NCBI RefSeq assembly: GCF_900217815.1
Contig: NZ_OBMT01000010.1
Location: forward strand, 47,196 to 111,195
Source of the DNA: Rhodobacter maris
GTDB lineage: Bacteria > Pseudomonadota > Alphaproteobacteria > Rhodobacterales > Rhodobacteraceae
Direction of reading: 5' to 3'
Length of the DNA: 64,000 nt
The translations under genes and the position numbers were made by a program. The number at the start of each line of letters is the position of its first letter. Positions within the stretch are counted from its first letter, which is position 1. This document shows, piece by piece, positions 26,473-36,053 of this stretch. The notes beneath the pieces were generated by a model, which made no database searches, was not told the DNA's origin, and saw only the letters and a list, made by a program, of their open reading frames with translations.

Positions 26473-26679
26473 ATGGCTACCGGAACCGTGAAATGGTTCA
26501 ACACCACCAAGGGCTACGGCTTCATCGCCCCCGATGGCGGCGGCAAAGACGTGTTCGTGCATATCTCGGCGGTGGAACGCGCCGGGCTGAAAGCACTCAG
26601 CGACAACCAGAAGATCAGCTACGAACTGATCTCGGGCCGCGATGGCCGCTCGTCGGCCGGAGAGCTCAAACTGCTCTGA
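26473..26679 (+). CDS. Cold-shock domain protein (CspA family)
   Basis: A 68-residue single cold-shock domain. RNP1 is KGYGFIAP and RNP2 is VFVHISAV; the start [11 protein letters not shown] is typical. It binds single-stranded RNA/DNA and melts RNA structures. ATG 26473 follows GAGGAGAG. The 253-base upstream leader holds a small hairpin (arms GCGGCA/TGCCGC, 26434-26449), as often seen in cold-shock mRNAs, and an intrinsic terminator follows. Which of several Csp paralogues it is cannot be told. Confidence 0.92.
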   Translation: MATGTVKWFNTTKGYGFIAPDGGGKDVFVHISAVERAGLKALSDNQKISYELISGRDGRSSAGELKLL

Positions 26680-26701
26680 CCGGTCGACGGTGTCGTCGGA
26701 G

Positions 26702-26732
26702 GCCCGCGGCGCCCGCGCGGGCTTTTCTTTTT
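26702..26732 (+). terminator. Intrinsic terminator after the cold-shock gene
   Basis: Arms GCCCGCG (26702-26708) and CGCGGGC (26716-26722) followed by TTTTCTTTTTC. Confidence 0.8.
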
Positions 26733-26821
26733 CGGATTGGTTTGGTGGTTTCCTTCGGCCGCGCGGGCTTGGTTTCGCGCGGCCGTTTCCCTGCGGCAAT
26801 TACCGCCGCGGGACGGCCTTT

Positions 26822-27094
26822 TCAGTCGTCGAGATCTCCCGGGCTCAGGCCAAGCGCCCGCGCAAGCCGTGCGCGTTCCGTGACGCTCGGGCGGGCATGG
26901 CGCGACTCGAATGCCGCGATCAGTGGCGCGGGAATGCCCGATAGTTCGGCAAGGTCGGCGATGCTGAAGCCTGCGGCACGTCGCCACGCCAAAAGGGGAA
27001 CGGCCCCGGCGCTGAGCCAGGCAAGCTGGGTCCAGTAATCGGGCCGGTCCTCAAGCTCATCCGCCAACTCTAGGCGATGGTTCACAGCGATCAT
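26822..27094 (-). CDS. Small helix-turn-helix protein (XRE-like)
   Basis: A 90-residue protein. After an N-terminal stretch with DELEDRPDYWTQLAWLSAG, residues about 33-80 form an XRE-type helix-turn-helix: LLAWRRAAGFSIADLAELSGIPAPLIAAFE, then a shorter second part. The ATG at 27094 is preceded by GGAGG seven bases upstream. It stands alone between the csp terminator and the arsC-like gene. Likely a DNA-binding regulator; target unknown. Confidence 0.7.
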   Translation of the reverse strand: MIAVNHRLELADELEDRPDYWTQLAWLSAGAVPLLAWRRAAGFSIADLAELSGIPAPLIAAFESRHARPSVTERARLARALGLSPGDLDD

Positions 27095-27229
27095 CTGCGT
27101 GCCTCCTGCACGTCCCGACCGCGTTCGTCGGGGTATCATGCAGTAATGCGCCCGTTTCGGGCGGATTGCACGTTTTGGCATGGTTAAGAGAAATCCGAAA
27201 TGCGCGGCATTCGAGCAATCGGGCGGGGC

Positions 27230-27550
27230 TCAGAGCTGCGCCTGTTGCGCCGCCCAGTCCCAGCCGAGGGTAAGCCCGTTGCCGCGGATCACCGGGCGCT
27301 TCATCAGCGTCGGATGGGCGGCAAGGAGCGCCGCGATCGGTTGCGCGCGCGCCTCCTCGGAGAGGCCGCGCCAGGTGGTCGAGGACCGGTTGATCAGTTC
27401 TTCCCCGAAGGCCGCCTCGAATTCGGCGATTTCCGCGGGCGAAAGTGGCTCCTTGCGTATGTCGCGCAGCACCGGCGCCTTGCCGGCCGCGGTCAATGCC
27501 GTGAGCGCCTTTTGCACCGTGCCGCAGGTCTTGATGCCATAAACAATCAT
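27230..27550 (-). CDS. ArsC/Spx-family protein (YffB-like)
   Basis: A 106-residue thioredoxin-fold protein. It starts MIVYGIKTCGTVQKAL, with a single cysteine (Cys9) where true arsenate reductases also have one; the closest match is the YffB/Spx-like subgroup with GIKxCxTVxKA. The C-terminal region TLMKRPVIRGNGLTLGW matches the family. Its start overlaps the stop of lolD (ATGA-type overlap), so it is translated with the lipoprotein export genes. An arsenate role is unlikely; its true task is unknown. Confidence 0.8.
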   Translation of the reverse strand: MIVYGIKTCGTVQKALTALTAAGKAPVLRDIRKEPLSPAEIAEFEAAFGEELINRSSTTWRGLSEEARAQPIAALLAAHPTLMKRPVIRGNGLTLGWDWAAQQAQL

Positions 27551-28230
27551 TTCGCCTCCACCAGTTGGCCGCCCTCGAGCCGCAGCACCCGGTCCATCCG
27601 GGCGGCCAGCTCGAGGTTATGGGTTGCAATGAGCGCCGAAAGCCCCGTTGCGCGCACCAGTTCCATCAGCGCGGCAAAGACGGTTTCCGACGTCGTCGGG
27701 TCCAGGTTGCCGGTGGGCTCGTCGGCCAGCAGCAGCGCTGGCGCATTGGCGAGCGCGCGGCAAAAGGCAACGCGCTGCTGCTCGCCGCCCGACAGCTCGG
27801 AGGGGCGGTGGCTCTCGCGGGCGCTGAGCCCGACGCGGGCCAAAAGCTCGCGCGCCCGCGCCTCGGCTGCCTTGCGGGGGGTGGCATTGGCAAGCTGCGG
27901 CAGCACGATGTTTTCGAGCGCGGTGAACTCGGGGAGCAGGTGGTGGAACTGGTAGACAAAGCCCAGAGCCTCGCGCCGCGCCGCGGTGCGCGCGCCGTCC
28001 TTCGCCCCGGTCATGTCCATGCCGTTGATCATCACGCGTCCGGCATCGGGCGTGTCGAGAAGCCCCGCGATATGCAGGAGCGTCGATTTTCCCGCGCCCG
28101 AGGGGGCGATCAGCCCCACCACCTGCCCGCGGGGAATGACCAGCGCGGCCCCCTTGAGGACAAGGATTTCATTGGGGAGCCCACGGTGATAGCCCTTTTC
28201 GAGCGCGTCGAGCCGCAAAACCTCATTCAT
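27547..28230 (-). CDS. lolD: Lipoprotein-releasing ABC transporter ATP-binding protein
   Basis: A 227-residue ATPase of the LolCDE complex, which extracts lipoproteins from the inner membrane for transfer to the outer membrane. Walker A (APSGAGKS) is at about residues 38-45, the signature LSGGEQQR around 140-147 and LLADEPTGNLDP after it. The stop of lolC overlaps its start by eight bases, so membrane and ATPase subunits are translationally coupled. Confidence 0.93.
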   Translation of the reverse strand: MNEVLRLDALEKGYHRGLPNEILVLKGAALVIPRGQVVGLIAPSGAGKSTLLHIAGLLDTPDAGRVMINGMDMTGAKDGARTAARREALGFVYQFHHLLPEFTALENIVLPQLANATPRKAAEARARELLARVGLSARESHRPSELSGGEQQRVAFCRALANAPALLLADEPTGNLDPTTSETVFAALMELVRATGLSALIATHNLELAARMDRVLRLEGGQLVEAK

Positions 28231-29515
28231 AGCGCAGCGCCTCCACCGGGTTGAGCCTTGCGGCGCGGCGCGCCGGGAAGATCGTCACCACGAAACTGAG
28301 CCCGAGCGCGAGGCCCACAGATTTGAGCACGTCATAGGCCTGCAGCTTTGCGGGCAGCTCGTAAATGCCGCGGATCGACGGATCCCAGGCGCCACCGCCC
28401 GAGAGCCAGTTCACCCCCGCCATCACATGCGCGATGTTGAGCGCAAGCACCACGCCCACGGCCACGCCCATCGCCGTGCCGATCACGCCGGTGAAAGCGC
28501 CGCACAAAAAGAACACCCGCATCACCGAGCCCTCGGTCAGCCCCATCGTGCGCAAGATCCCGATGTCGCGGCCCTTGTTCTTCACCAGCATGATCAGCCC
28601 GGAGGTGATGTTCATCGTCGCGATCAACACCAGCACCGAGAGGATCACGAACATCACGTTATCCTCCATCGTCAGCGCGCGCAGGAAGCTGCCTGAAGCG
28701 TCGCGCCAGCTCCAGAGCATCGTGCCCGCGCCGCCCGCTTGCAAAAGCGCCGGGGTGAGGTCGTCGACCTGTTCAGGGTCTTCGACCATCACCTCGATCT
28801 CGTCGGCGCCGCCCTCGCGGTTGAAGAAGCTCTGGGCCTCGGCGAAGGGCATGTAGATCCGGGTCCGGTCGATGTCCCAGCGCCCGGCGGTGAAGATATA
28901 GACGACGCGGTAGGCGTTGACGCGGGGCGAGACGCCGAACGGGGTTTTTACACCGTTGGGTGAGATGAGTTTGACCATGTCGCCCACGGTCACGCCCAGT
29001 TCGCGCGCAAGCTCCGAGCCCATGGCGATGCCCTGATCGAGGCTTTTGATATCCCCTTGCGCCGGATCCGAATGGGCGATGCGCGGCACGGTGAGCAGGT
29101 CGTCAAGCGCGATGCCATAGACCTCTGCCACGTTCGAGCGTTCGCCCCAGTTCGCCATCACCTGGCCGCGAATGAGCGGCGCGGCGCGGGTGACGCCGGG
29201 GATGGCGGCGATGGCCTGGGCGCGCTTTGCGTAATCGGCCATCAGGTTCGAATAGATACCGGTGCCGGGTTCCACTTCCATCTGTGCCGAATAGACCGTG
29301 ACATGGGCGTTGGAGCCGAGGATCGTGTCGACGAATTCGGCGCGGAAGCCCGCGCGCACCGCGAGTGTCAGGATCAGCGCGGCCACGCCCAGCATGATGC
29401 CGATGAGCGAGATCCAGGTCATCACGGAAACGCCGCCCTCGGCGCGGCGCGCGCGCAGGTAGCGCCAGGCGATCAGGAATTCGAAGCCGGAAAACGGCGC
29501 AGTGCTCTTGGCCAT
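28223..29515 (-). CDS. lolC: Lipoprotein-releasing ABC transporter permease (LolC/LolE)
   Basis: A 430-residue inner-membrane subunit with one N-terminal membrane helix (ISLIGIMLGVAALILTLAV), a large periplasmic domain (about 65-290), and three C-terminal helices (VLVLIATMNITSGLIMLV, GVIGTAMGVAVGVVLALNI, SVGLALGLSFVVTIFPA), ending PVEALRYE as typical for FtsX-like permeases. Start 29515 (MAKST) was chosen over an upstream in-frame ATG because similarity begins here. It heads lolC-lolD-arsC-like. In alphaproteobacteria one such gene serves both LolC and LolE roles. Confidence 0.92.
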   Translation of the reverse strand: MAKSTAPFSGFEFLIAWRYLRARRAEGGVSVMTWISLIGIMLGVAALILTLAVRAGFRAEFVDTILGSNAHVTVYSAQMEVEPGTGIYSNLMADYAKRAQAIAAIPGVTRAAPLIRGQVMANWGERSNVAEVYGIALDDLLTVPRIAHSDPAQGDIKSLDQGIAMGSELARELGVTVGDMVKLISPNGVKTPFGVSPRVNAYRVVYIFTAGRWDIDRTRIYMPFAEAQSFFNREGGADEIEVMVEDPEQVDDLTPALLQAGGAGTMLWSWRDASGSFLRALTMEDNVMFVILSVLVLIATMNITSGLIMLVKNKGRDIGILRTMGLTEGSVMRVFFLCGAFTGVIGTAMGVAVGVVLALNIAHVMAGVNWLSGGGAWDPSIRGIYELPAKLQAYDVLKSVGLALGLSFVVTIFPARRAARLNPVEALRYE

Positions 29516-29730
29516 GAAGGGCGCTCCCAAAGGTCGGCGCAAGCTGGCGTGGCGGTGCCAAAAGGTCAAGGGCGCGGGGATAAAACCCCCGCGAGCAATG
29601 GCGGGCCCCGGCGCCGGCCCCCGCGGCGGATCGGTTGATCGTCCTGCTGCGCCGCTCCCGCCTGTCCGATACCTGTCACGGCCCGCGGCGCCCCCTTGCT
29701 CCCTTGGGCAGGCCGCGTTAGGGCAGGGGG

Positions 29731-30651
29731 ATGGAGAGCCTCGCCTATACCCCCCGCGGCGCGCTGACGCCGAACCGTCCGCTTGCCGATCTCACCTGGC
29801 TGCGCGTGGGCGGCCCGGCCGACTGGTTGTTCCAGCCCGCCGACGAGGCCGATCTGGCCGAGTTTCTGCGCGCGGCTCCCCCCGAGGTCGCGGTCTTCCC
29901 GATGGGGGTGGGCTCCAACCTGATCGTGCGCGACGGCGGGATCCGCGCCGTCGTGATCCGGCTCGGGCGCGGCTTCAACACGATCGAGGTGGCGGGCGAA
30001 ACGGTCACCGCCGGCGCTGCGGCGCTCGATGCCCATGTGGCGCGCCGCGCGGCGGAAGCCGGGCGTGATCTGACCTTTTTGCGCACGATCCCCGGCTCGA
30101 TTGGCGGCGCGGTGCGGATGAATGCGGGCTGTTACGGCGCTTATGTGGCGGATCACCTCGTCTCTGTGCGGCTGATCACCCGGGCCGGCGCGGCGCTCAC
30201 CCTCCCGGCCGCCGACCTGCATCTTGGCTATCGTTCCTCCGAGATTCCGGAGGGGGCGGTGATCGTTTCGGCCACGTTCCGCGCCCCGCCCGGCGATCCG
30301 GCGGCACTCGCGGCAAAGATGGAGGAACAGATCGCGAGGCGCGACGCCTCTCAGCCCACGAAAGAGCGCTCGGCGGGCTCCACCTTCCGCAACCCTTCCG
30401 GGGCCTCGTCCACGGGCCGTGCCGATGACACGCATGAGTTGAAAGCCTGGGCGGTGATTGACCGGGCGGGGATGCGCGGCGCGCGGCTTGGCGGCGCGCA
30501 GATGAGCGAAAAACACTCGAACTTCCTGATCAATGCCGGGGGCGCCACGGCGCGCGATCTTGAGCAACTGGGCGAAGACGTGCGCAAAAAGGTTTTGCAG
30601 ACCCAGGGAATTTCGTTACAATGGGAAATCATGCGCATCGGCGAATATTGA
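29731..30651 (+). CDS. murB: UDP-N-acetylmuramate dehydrogenase
   Basis: A 306-residue FAD/NADPH-dependent cytoplasmic enzyme reducing UDP-GlcNAc-enolpyruvate to UDP-MurNAc. The FAD-binding PCMH domain (about 20-185) has [15 protein letters not shown] and [17 protein letters not shown]; the catalytic Ser217 lies in [11 protein letters not shown], and [15 protein letters not shown] is near the end. It is the first gene of the distal dcw half and lies about 215 bases from the divergent lolC. Its usual neighbours in this group, murC and DUF2484, are here about 30 kb away. Confidence 0.95.
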   Translation: MESLAYTPRGALTPNRPLADLTWLRVGGPADWLFQPADEADLAEFLRAAPPEVAVFPMGVGSNLIVRDGGIRAVVIRLGRGFNTIEVAGETVTAGAAALDAHVARRAAEAGRDLTFLRTIPGSIGGAVRMNAGCYGAYVADHLVSVRLITRAGAALTLPAADLHLGYRSSEIPEGAVIVSATFRAPPGDPAALAAKMEEQIARRDASQPTKERSAGSTFRNPSGASSTGRADDTHELKAWAVIDRAGMRGARLGGAQMSEKHSNFLINAGGATARDLEQLGEDVRKKVLQTQGISLQWEIMRIGEY

Positions 30652-30737
30652 GGCCTGAGGCGCAACTATAACAAGATCATGAGGCCCCGGAGCAATCGGG
30701 GCGCAAACGGACCGGGGCAAACCCGGCAGAGGCGAAA

Positions 30738-31661
30738 GTGGCGGGTATGTCGAGCAGGGCAACCCCCCTTGTGGCGGTATTGATGGGCGGGCCTTCGTCT
30801 GAGCGCGAGGTGTCTTTGTCTTCGGGGCGTGAATGCGCCCAAGCGCTGCGGGTGGCGGGGTTTGACGTTCTGGAGATCGACGCGGGGGCGGACCTCGCGG
30901 AACGGCTCAAGGCGGCCGCACCTGATGTCGTGTTCAATGCGCTTCATGGCCGGTGGGGCGAGGATGGCTGCGTGCAGGGGCTGCTGGAATGGTTGCGCCT
31001 GCCCTATACCCATTCGGGCGTGCTGGCCTCCGCGCTGGCGATGGACAAGGCACGCTCCAAGGAAGCCTATGTCGCGGCGGGCCTGCCGGTGGCCGAGAGC
31101 CGCCTTGCGCGCAAGGACGAAGTTGCCGCGGCGCATGTGCTGCCCGTCCCCTATGTCGTCAAACCCTATAACGAAGGCTCCTCGGTCGGCGTTTATCTGG
31201 TGCTTGAGGGTGCGAACCGCCCGCCGGTTCTGTCTGCGGCCATGCCCGAGGTGGTGATGGTGGAGGCCTATGTGCCCGGGCGTGAGCTGACCTGCACGGT
31301 GATGGGCGATCACGCGCTTTCGGTCACTGAGATCCTCACCACCGGCTGGTATGATTACACGGCGAAATATGCCGCCGGCGGCTCACGCCATGTCTGCCCG
31401 GCCGAACTGCCCGGGGAAATTGCCGCCGCCTGCCGCGACTATGCCTTGCGCGCCCATCGTGCGCTCGGGTGCCGCGGCGTGAGCCGCACCGATTTTCGCT
31501 GGAACGCGGCGGAAGGGCTTGCGGGGCTGATCCTGCTTGAAACCAACACCCAGCCCGGCATGACCCCTACCTCGCTCGCGCCGGAACAGGCGGCGGCGGA
31601 GGGGATCGATTTTCCCGCGCTTTGCCGCTGGATTGTGGAGGATGCCTCATGCGACCGCTGA
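30738..31661 (+). CDS. ddl: D-alanine--D-alanine ligase
   Basis: A 307-residue ATP-grasp enzyme making D-Ala-D-Ala. The start [19 protein letters not shown] is the Ddl signature; [31 protein letters not shown] and the C-terminal [15 protein letters not shown] follow. GTG 30738 is used because AGAGG lies close by; ATG 30747 is the alternative. It overlaps ftsQ by 13 bases. Confidence 0.95.
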   Translation: MAGMSSRATPLVAVLMGGPSSEREVSLSSGRECAQALRVAGFDVLEIDAGADLAERLKAAAPDVVFNALHGRWGEDGCVQGLLEWLRLPYTHSGVLASALAMDKARSKEAYVAAGLPVAESRLARKDEVAAAHVLPVPYVVKPYNEGSSVGVYLVLEGANRPPVLSAAMPEVVMVEAYVPGRELTCTVMGDHALSVTEILTTGWYDYTAKYAAGGSRHVCPAELPGEIAAACRDYALRAHRALGCRGVSRTDFRWNAAEGLAGLILLETNTQPGMTPTSLAPEQAAAEGIDFPALCRWIVEDASCDR

Positions 31662-32614
31662 GCGCTGATCCGCGGTATCCCGCCGCGCCGCCCGCCCGCG
31701 GCCCCGCCGCCGCGCCGCGCGCTTTTGGTCCCGCCAAGTTGCAAAAGCCGATGCGCCGCAGCGCGCCGCCCTCGCGCCTTGCCTTCCGCCTCGAGCGGCT
31801 CTGGTTGACCCCCTTCGTGCGGCTGGTCACCCGGGTCGGTGTGCCGGTCTTCTGCGTCACGCTCGGTCTCGGGCTCTGGCTTGGCAACCCTGACCGGCGC
31901 GCCGAACTCGTCGAGCAATATCAGATCCTGCGCACCGAGATCCAGAACCGCCCCGAATTCCGCCTTTCCACCCTGAGCGTCGAGGGCGCTTCGGCCGAGG
32001 TGGAAGGCGCGGTGCGTGCGCTTTTGCCGGTGGGGCTGCCCGCCTCGCGCTTCGCCATCGACCTCGACAGTTACCGCGCCGCGATCCGCCGCCTCGATGC
32101 CGTGGAATCGGTGATCATCGTGGTACAATCGGGCGGCACGCTCGATGTGCGGGTGACCGAGCGTGTGCCGGTGATCCTGTGGCGCACCGCGCGCGGCATC
32201 GAGATGCTCGATGCGACCGGGCACCGTACCGCCGCGCTCACCCGCCGCGATGCCCGTCCCGACCTGCCCTTGATCGCGGGTGAGGGGGCGGATCGCGCCG
32301 TCCCCGAAGCGCTTGCCATTCTCGCCGCGGCGCGCCCGATCCTGCCGCGCGCGCGCGGCCTTGTGCGGGTGGGAGAGCGGCGCTGGGATCTGGTGCTGGA
32401 CCGTGGCCAGCGCATCCTGCTGCCAGAGGAGAACCCGGTGCGCGCGGTCGAACGCACGCTTGCGCTTGATAGCGCCGAAGACCTGCTCGCGCGCGATTTC
32501 ACCCGCCTCGATCTGCGCTCCGAAGCGCGCCCGACGATCCGCCTGAGCGCGGCGGCGCTCACCGCGCTGCAAGACGCCCGGGCTCTTTCCACTTCAGCAA
32601 AGGCCTCCCCATGA
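31649..32614 (+). CDS. ftsQ: Cell division protein FtsQ
   Basis: A 321-residue bitopic inner-membrane protein with a cytoplasmic Pro/Ala-rich N-terminus (1-about 45), one membrane helix (residues about 65-83, [15 protein letters not shown]) and a periplasmic POTRA domain ([10 protein letters not shown]... VPVILWR) followed by a beta domain. It links the FtsA/FtsZ ring to FtsL and later divisome parts. ATG 31649 follows GGAGG and overlaps ddl; the stop overlaps ftsA by four bases, as usual for this operon. Confidence 0.92.
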   Translation: MRPLSADPRYPAAPPARGPAAAPRAFGPAKLQKPMRRSAPPSRLAFRLERLWLTPFVRLVTRVGVPVFCVTLGLGLWLGNPDRRAELVEQYQILRTEIQNRPEFRLSTLSVEGASAEVEGAVRALLPVGLPASRFAIDLDSYRAAIRRLDAVESVIIVVQSGGTLDVRVTERVPVILWRTARGIEMLDATGHRTAALTRRDARPDLPLIAGEGADRAVPEALAILAAARPILPRARGLVRVGERRWDLVLDRGQRILLPEENPVRAVERTLALDSAEDLLARDFTRLDLRSEARPTIRLSAAALTALQDARALSTSAKASP

Positions 32615-33939
32615 CCGAGTTCCACAAGACTCAGCGCGCCATGCGGTCGATGCGCACCGCCGCGATGAGCCGCGGCGTGATCGCGCTTCTCGACATCGGC
32701 ACGTCGAAGGTTTCCTGCCTCGTGCTGCGCTTCGACCCGCCCGAACCGGCGAATGACGTGGTCAGCCCGCTCTACCGGCAATCGGCGATGCGGGTGGTCG
32801 GCGCCAAAACGATAGCCGCGCAGGGCGTGCGCTATGGCGAGATCGACGCGATGGTGGAGACCGAGCGCGCGATCCGCACCGTGGTGCAGGCAGCGCAGAA
32901 GATGGCGAATACGCGGGTGGATCACGTCATCGCCTGTTTCTCGGGGGGCGATCCGCGCTCTTACGGGCTGGCGGGCGAGGTCGAGGTGGCGGGGAGCCAT
33001 GTCGACGAGCAGGATGTGGCGCGCGTGCTCGCCGCCTGCGATTTGCCGCATATCGGGCCGGGCCGTGAGGTGCTCCATGCCCATCCGGTCAATTTCGCGC
33101 TCGATCACCGCTCCGGTCTCGGCGATCCGCGCGGGCATGTGGGGGCAAGGCTCGCGACCGACATGCATATGCTCACCGTTGATGGCGCGGCGGTGCAAAA
33201 TATCATCCACTGCATCCGCCGCTGCGATCTCGAGCTTGCGGGCATCGCAAGTTCTGCCTATGTCGCCGGGCTTTCGGCGCTGGTGGAAGACGAGCAGGAG
33301 CTGGGCGCGGCCTGCATCGACATGGGCGGCGGGGCGACCGGGATTTCGATCTTTTTGAAAAAACACATGATCTTTGCCGATGCCGTGCGCATGGGGGGCG
33401 ATACCGTGACGCGCGACATCGCCGCGGGGCTCCAGGTGCCGATGGCGATGGCCGAGCGCATCAAGACCTTCCATGGCGGCGTTTATGCCACCGGCATGGA
33501 CGACCGCGAGATGATCGAGCTGGCGGCGAATTCCGGGGACTGGGAAAAGGACCGCCGCCGGGTGAGCCGCACCGAGCTGATCGGCATCATGCGGCCTCGC
33601 GTCGAGGAGATCCTTGAGGAGGTGCGGGCACGGCTCGATGTGGCCGGCTTCGACCTGCTCCCGAGCCAGCAAATCGTGCTGACTGGCGGCGCGAGCCAGA
33701 TCCCGGGGCTTGACATGCTGGCGGCGAAGATCCTTGGGCAGAACGTGCGGCTTGGCCGCCCGATGCGGGTGCAGGGCATGCCCGAGGCCGCACGCGGTCC
33801 CGGGTTCTCGGCAATGGTCGGGCTCGCGCTCTTTGCGGCCTGCCCGCAAGACGAGTGGTGGGATTTCGAGATTCCCGTGGAGCGTGTGTCGGGGCGCTCT
33901 TTCAAGCGCGCGATCCGCTGGTTCCGCGACAACTGGTAA
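32611..33939 (+). CDS. ftsA: Cell division ATPase FtsA
   Basis: A 442-residue actin-like protein that ties FtsZ filaments to the inner membrane. Phosphate motif VIALLDIGTSKVSCLVL is near residues 18-34, then AACIDMGGGATGISIF, and the C-terminal amphipathic helix SFKRAIRWFRDNW that inserts into the membrane. It overlaps ftsQ by four bases (ATGA). A 205-base gap with its own promoter separates it from ftsZ. Confidence 0.95.
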   Translation: MTEFHKTQRAMRSMRTAAMSRGVIALLDIGTSKVSCLVLRFDPPEPANDVVSPLYRQSAMRVVGAKTIAAQGVRYGEIDAMVETERAIRTVVQAAQKMANTRVDHVIACFSGGDPRSYGLAGEVEVAGSHVDEQDVARVLAACDLPHIGPGREVLHAHPVNFALDHRSGLGDPRGHVGARLATDMHMLTVDGAAVQNIIHCIRRCDLELAGIASSAYVAGLSALVEDEQELGAACIDMGGGATGISIFLKKHMIFADAVRMGGDTVTRDIAAGLQVPMAMAERIKTFHGGVYATGMDDREMIELAANSGDWEKDRRRVSRTELIGIMRPRVEEILEEVRARLDVAGFDLLPSQQIVLTGGASQIPGLDMLAAKILGQNVRLGRPMRVQGMPEAARGPGFSAMVGLALFAACPQDEWWDFEIPVERVSGRSFKRAIRWFRDNW

Positions 33940-33950
33940 GTCAATAAAAA

Positions 33951-34142
33951 GGGGAATCCCGATTCGATTCCCCCAAATGCTGAAGCATGCGCGAAATACC
34001 GCCAAAAGCGGCATTTGCCCCTCCATATTTTGTGGAAACCCTGTGTTTTTTGGGTGACGCGCAGGGGAAAGCCCGGTAATATTGGGTCTAATTGCGGGGA
34101 CAGTCGGCCGGCACAAGGCCGCGTGAACATACAGGCGGACTC
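33951..34142 (+). promoter_or_regulatory. ftsA-ftsZ spacer: GANTC cluster, hairpin and ftsZ promoter
   Basis: The 205-base spacer holds a hairpin (GGGGAATC 33951-33958, GATTCCCC 33966-33973) and four GANTC sites: 33954-33958, 33961-33965, 33966-33970 and 34138-34142. A candidate promoter is GTGACG (34054-34059), 17 bases, TAATAT (34077-34082), giving a start near 34089. GANTC is the target of the CcrM methyltransferase, which controls ftsZ in Caulobacter. The link here is inference. Confidence 0.55.
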
Positions 34143-34144
34143 CA

Positions 34145-35824
34145 ATGACCTTGAATCTGATGGTATCAGAGAACGAAGACCTCAAGCCGCGGATCACCGT
34201 TTTCGGGGTCGGCGGTGCGGGCGGCAATGCGGTCAACAACATGATCGACAAGGCGCTTGAGGGCGTCGAATTCGTCGTGGCCAACACCGATGCGCAAGCC
34301 CTGCAGCAGTCGAAATCGCAAGCCCGCATCCAGATGGGCGTGAAAGCGACCGAGGGGCTGGGCGCCGGGGCGCGGCCCTCCGTCGGCGCGGCCGCGGCCG
34401 AGGAGACGATCGAGGAAATCGTCGATCATCTCGTGGGCGCGCATATGTGCTTCATCACTGCGGGCATGGGGGGCGGCACCGGCACCGGGGCCGCGCCGAT
34501 CATCGCGCAGGCGGCGCGTGAGCTGGGCGTGCTCACCGTGGGTGTGGTGACGAAACCTTTCCAGTTCGAAGGCCCCAAGCGCATGCGTCAGGCCGAGGCC
34601 GGTATCGAGGCGCTGCAAAAGGTCGTCGACACGCTGATCATCATCCCGAACCAGAACCTGTTCCGGCTCGCCAACGAAAAAACCACTTTCACCGAAGCTT
34701 TCGCGCTCGCGGATGATGTGCTCTATCAGGGCGTCAAGGGGGTCACCGATCTGATGGTGCGCCCTGGCCTGATCAACCTCGACTTCGCGGATGTGCGCGC
34801 GGTGATGGACGAGATGGGCAAGGCGATGATGGGCACGGGCGAGGGGCAGGGCGATGATCGCGCCGTGGTGGCCGCCGAGAAGGCGATTTCGAACCCGCTT
34901 CTGGACGAGATCAGCCTCAAGGGCGCCAAGGGCGTGCTGATCAACATCACCGGCGGCTATGACCTGACGCTGTTTGAACTCGACGAGGCGGCGAACCGCA
35001 TCCGCGAGGAAGTGGACCCGGATGCCAATATCATCGTTGGCTCGACGCTCGATCCGAACATGGAAGGCATGATGCGCGTCTCGGTGGTCGCCACCGGGAT
35101 CGATGCGGCCCCGGCCACGACCGAGATTCCGGTGCCGCGCCGCTCGATGGCCGAACCGCTGAAAGCGGCCCATGCCCCGGAGCCGGTGAAGCCCGCGCTC
35201 AGCGTGACCGCGGCGCAGCCGGTGATGGCGGCCGCCTCCGCACAGCCCGCACCGCAGCAGGCCCCCGCCGCGCAACAAAGCTATGACCGGTCGCTTTTCG
35301 AGGCGCCGGTTGCCGAGGCTGCGCCCGTCGCGCCGCAGCCGGTGGCGCAGGAGCCCGCCGAGGACGAGTTGCCTCCGCCCGCTTACCAGCCGCGCCCGGC
35401 CGTGCAGCAGCATGCCGAGCCGACGGGCTATGCCACGGGCTATGAAGATGAGGCCAATTTCGTCGCGCCGCGTCCGCGCGCGCCCGGAACGCCCTCTCCG
35501 GAAGCGCTCGCGCGGCTGCAGGCAGCGGTGAACAAGGTGCCCGCAGGCGGGTATCAGCGCCCCGCGACGCCCGCCGCCGCGCCGATGGCCGCCAGCCGTG
35601 CCGCGGCTCCCGCCGCGCAGGCGCCCCTGCATGGCGGCGGCGAGAAAGGCCGCTTCGGTATCAATTCGCTGATCAACCGCATGACCGGCCATGGCGGCGA
35701 AGGGGCCGTGGCGACTCAACGGACGATGCCTGCCGCGCCGCAGCATCAAGCTTACGAGGATGAGGCGGAAAACGATCAGGACCGGATCGAGATCCCCGCT
35801 TTCCTGCGTCGTCAGGCGAATTGA
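34145..35824 (+). CDS. ftsZ: Cell division protein FtsZ
   Basis: A 559-residue tubulin-like GTPase forming the division ring. The nucleotide motif [10 protein letters not shown] is at about 108-117, with the N-terminal [13 protein letters not shown] and the catalytic-loop region [11 protein letters not shown]. After the core (to about 320) there is a long Ala/Pro/Gln-rich linker of roughly 220 residues, which is long compared with about 60 in E. coli but normal for alphaproteobacteria. The end [14 protein letters not shown] is the conserved C-terminal peptide that binds FtsA. An intrinsic terminator follows. Confidence 0.97.
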   Translation: MTLNLMVSENEDLKPRITVFGVGGAGGNAVNNMIDKALEGVEFVVANTDAQALQQSKSQARIQMGVKATEGLGAGARPSVGAAAAEETIEEIVDHLVGAHMCFITAGMGGGTGTGAAPIIAQAARELGVLTVGVVTKPFQFEGPKRMRQAEAGIEALQKVVDTLIIIPNQNLFRLANEKTTFTEAFALADDVLYQGVKGVTDLMVRPGLINLDFADVRAVMDEMGKAMMGTGEGQGDDRAVVAAEKAISNPLLDEISLKGAKGVLINITGGYDLTLFELDEAANRIREEVDPDANIIVGSTLDPNMEGMMRVSVVATGIDAAPATTEIPVPRRSMAEPLKAAHAPEPVKPALSVTAAQPVMAAASAQPAPQQAPAAQQSYDRSLFEAPVAEAAPVAPQPVAQEPAEDELPPPAYQPRPAVQQHAEPTGYATGYEDEANFVAPRPRAPGTPSPEALARLQAAVNKVPAGGYQRPATPAAAPMAASRAAAPAAQAPLHGGGEKGRFGINSLINRMTGHGGEGAVATQRTMPAAPQHQAYEDEAENDQDRIEIPAFLRRQAN

Positions 35825-35844
35825 CGCATCACGAAATGCCGCAG

Positions 35845-35876
35845 AAGGGCTGGGGAAACCTGGCCCTTTTTATTTT
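35845..35876 (+). terminator. Intrinsic terminator after ftsZ
   Basis: Arms AAGGGC (35845-35850) and GCCCTT (35863-35868) followed by TTTATTTTT, 21 bases after the ftsZ stop. Confidence 0.75.
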
Positions 35877-36053
35877 TAAATCAGTGGCTTGGGCTGGTTT
35901 CGGCGGGGTTTTGCCGGGGTCGGGCGTTAATGTTTCAGTCTGTTGCAAAAGGTGAGTTGTGATGCGGAGCCATGCTCCTTAACTGACACTGGGAACCCCG
36001 GACCGGATCAAATGTTGGGTTGATACGGCGGGGGGGTTGGGAATGAAAGGCGC

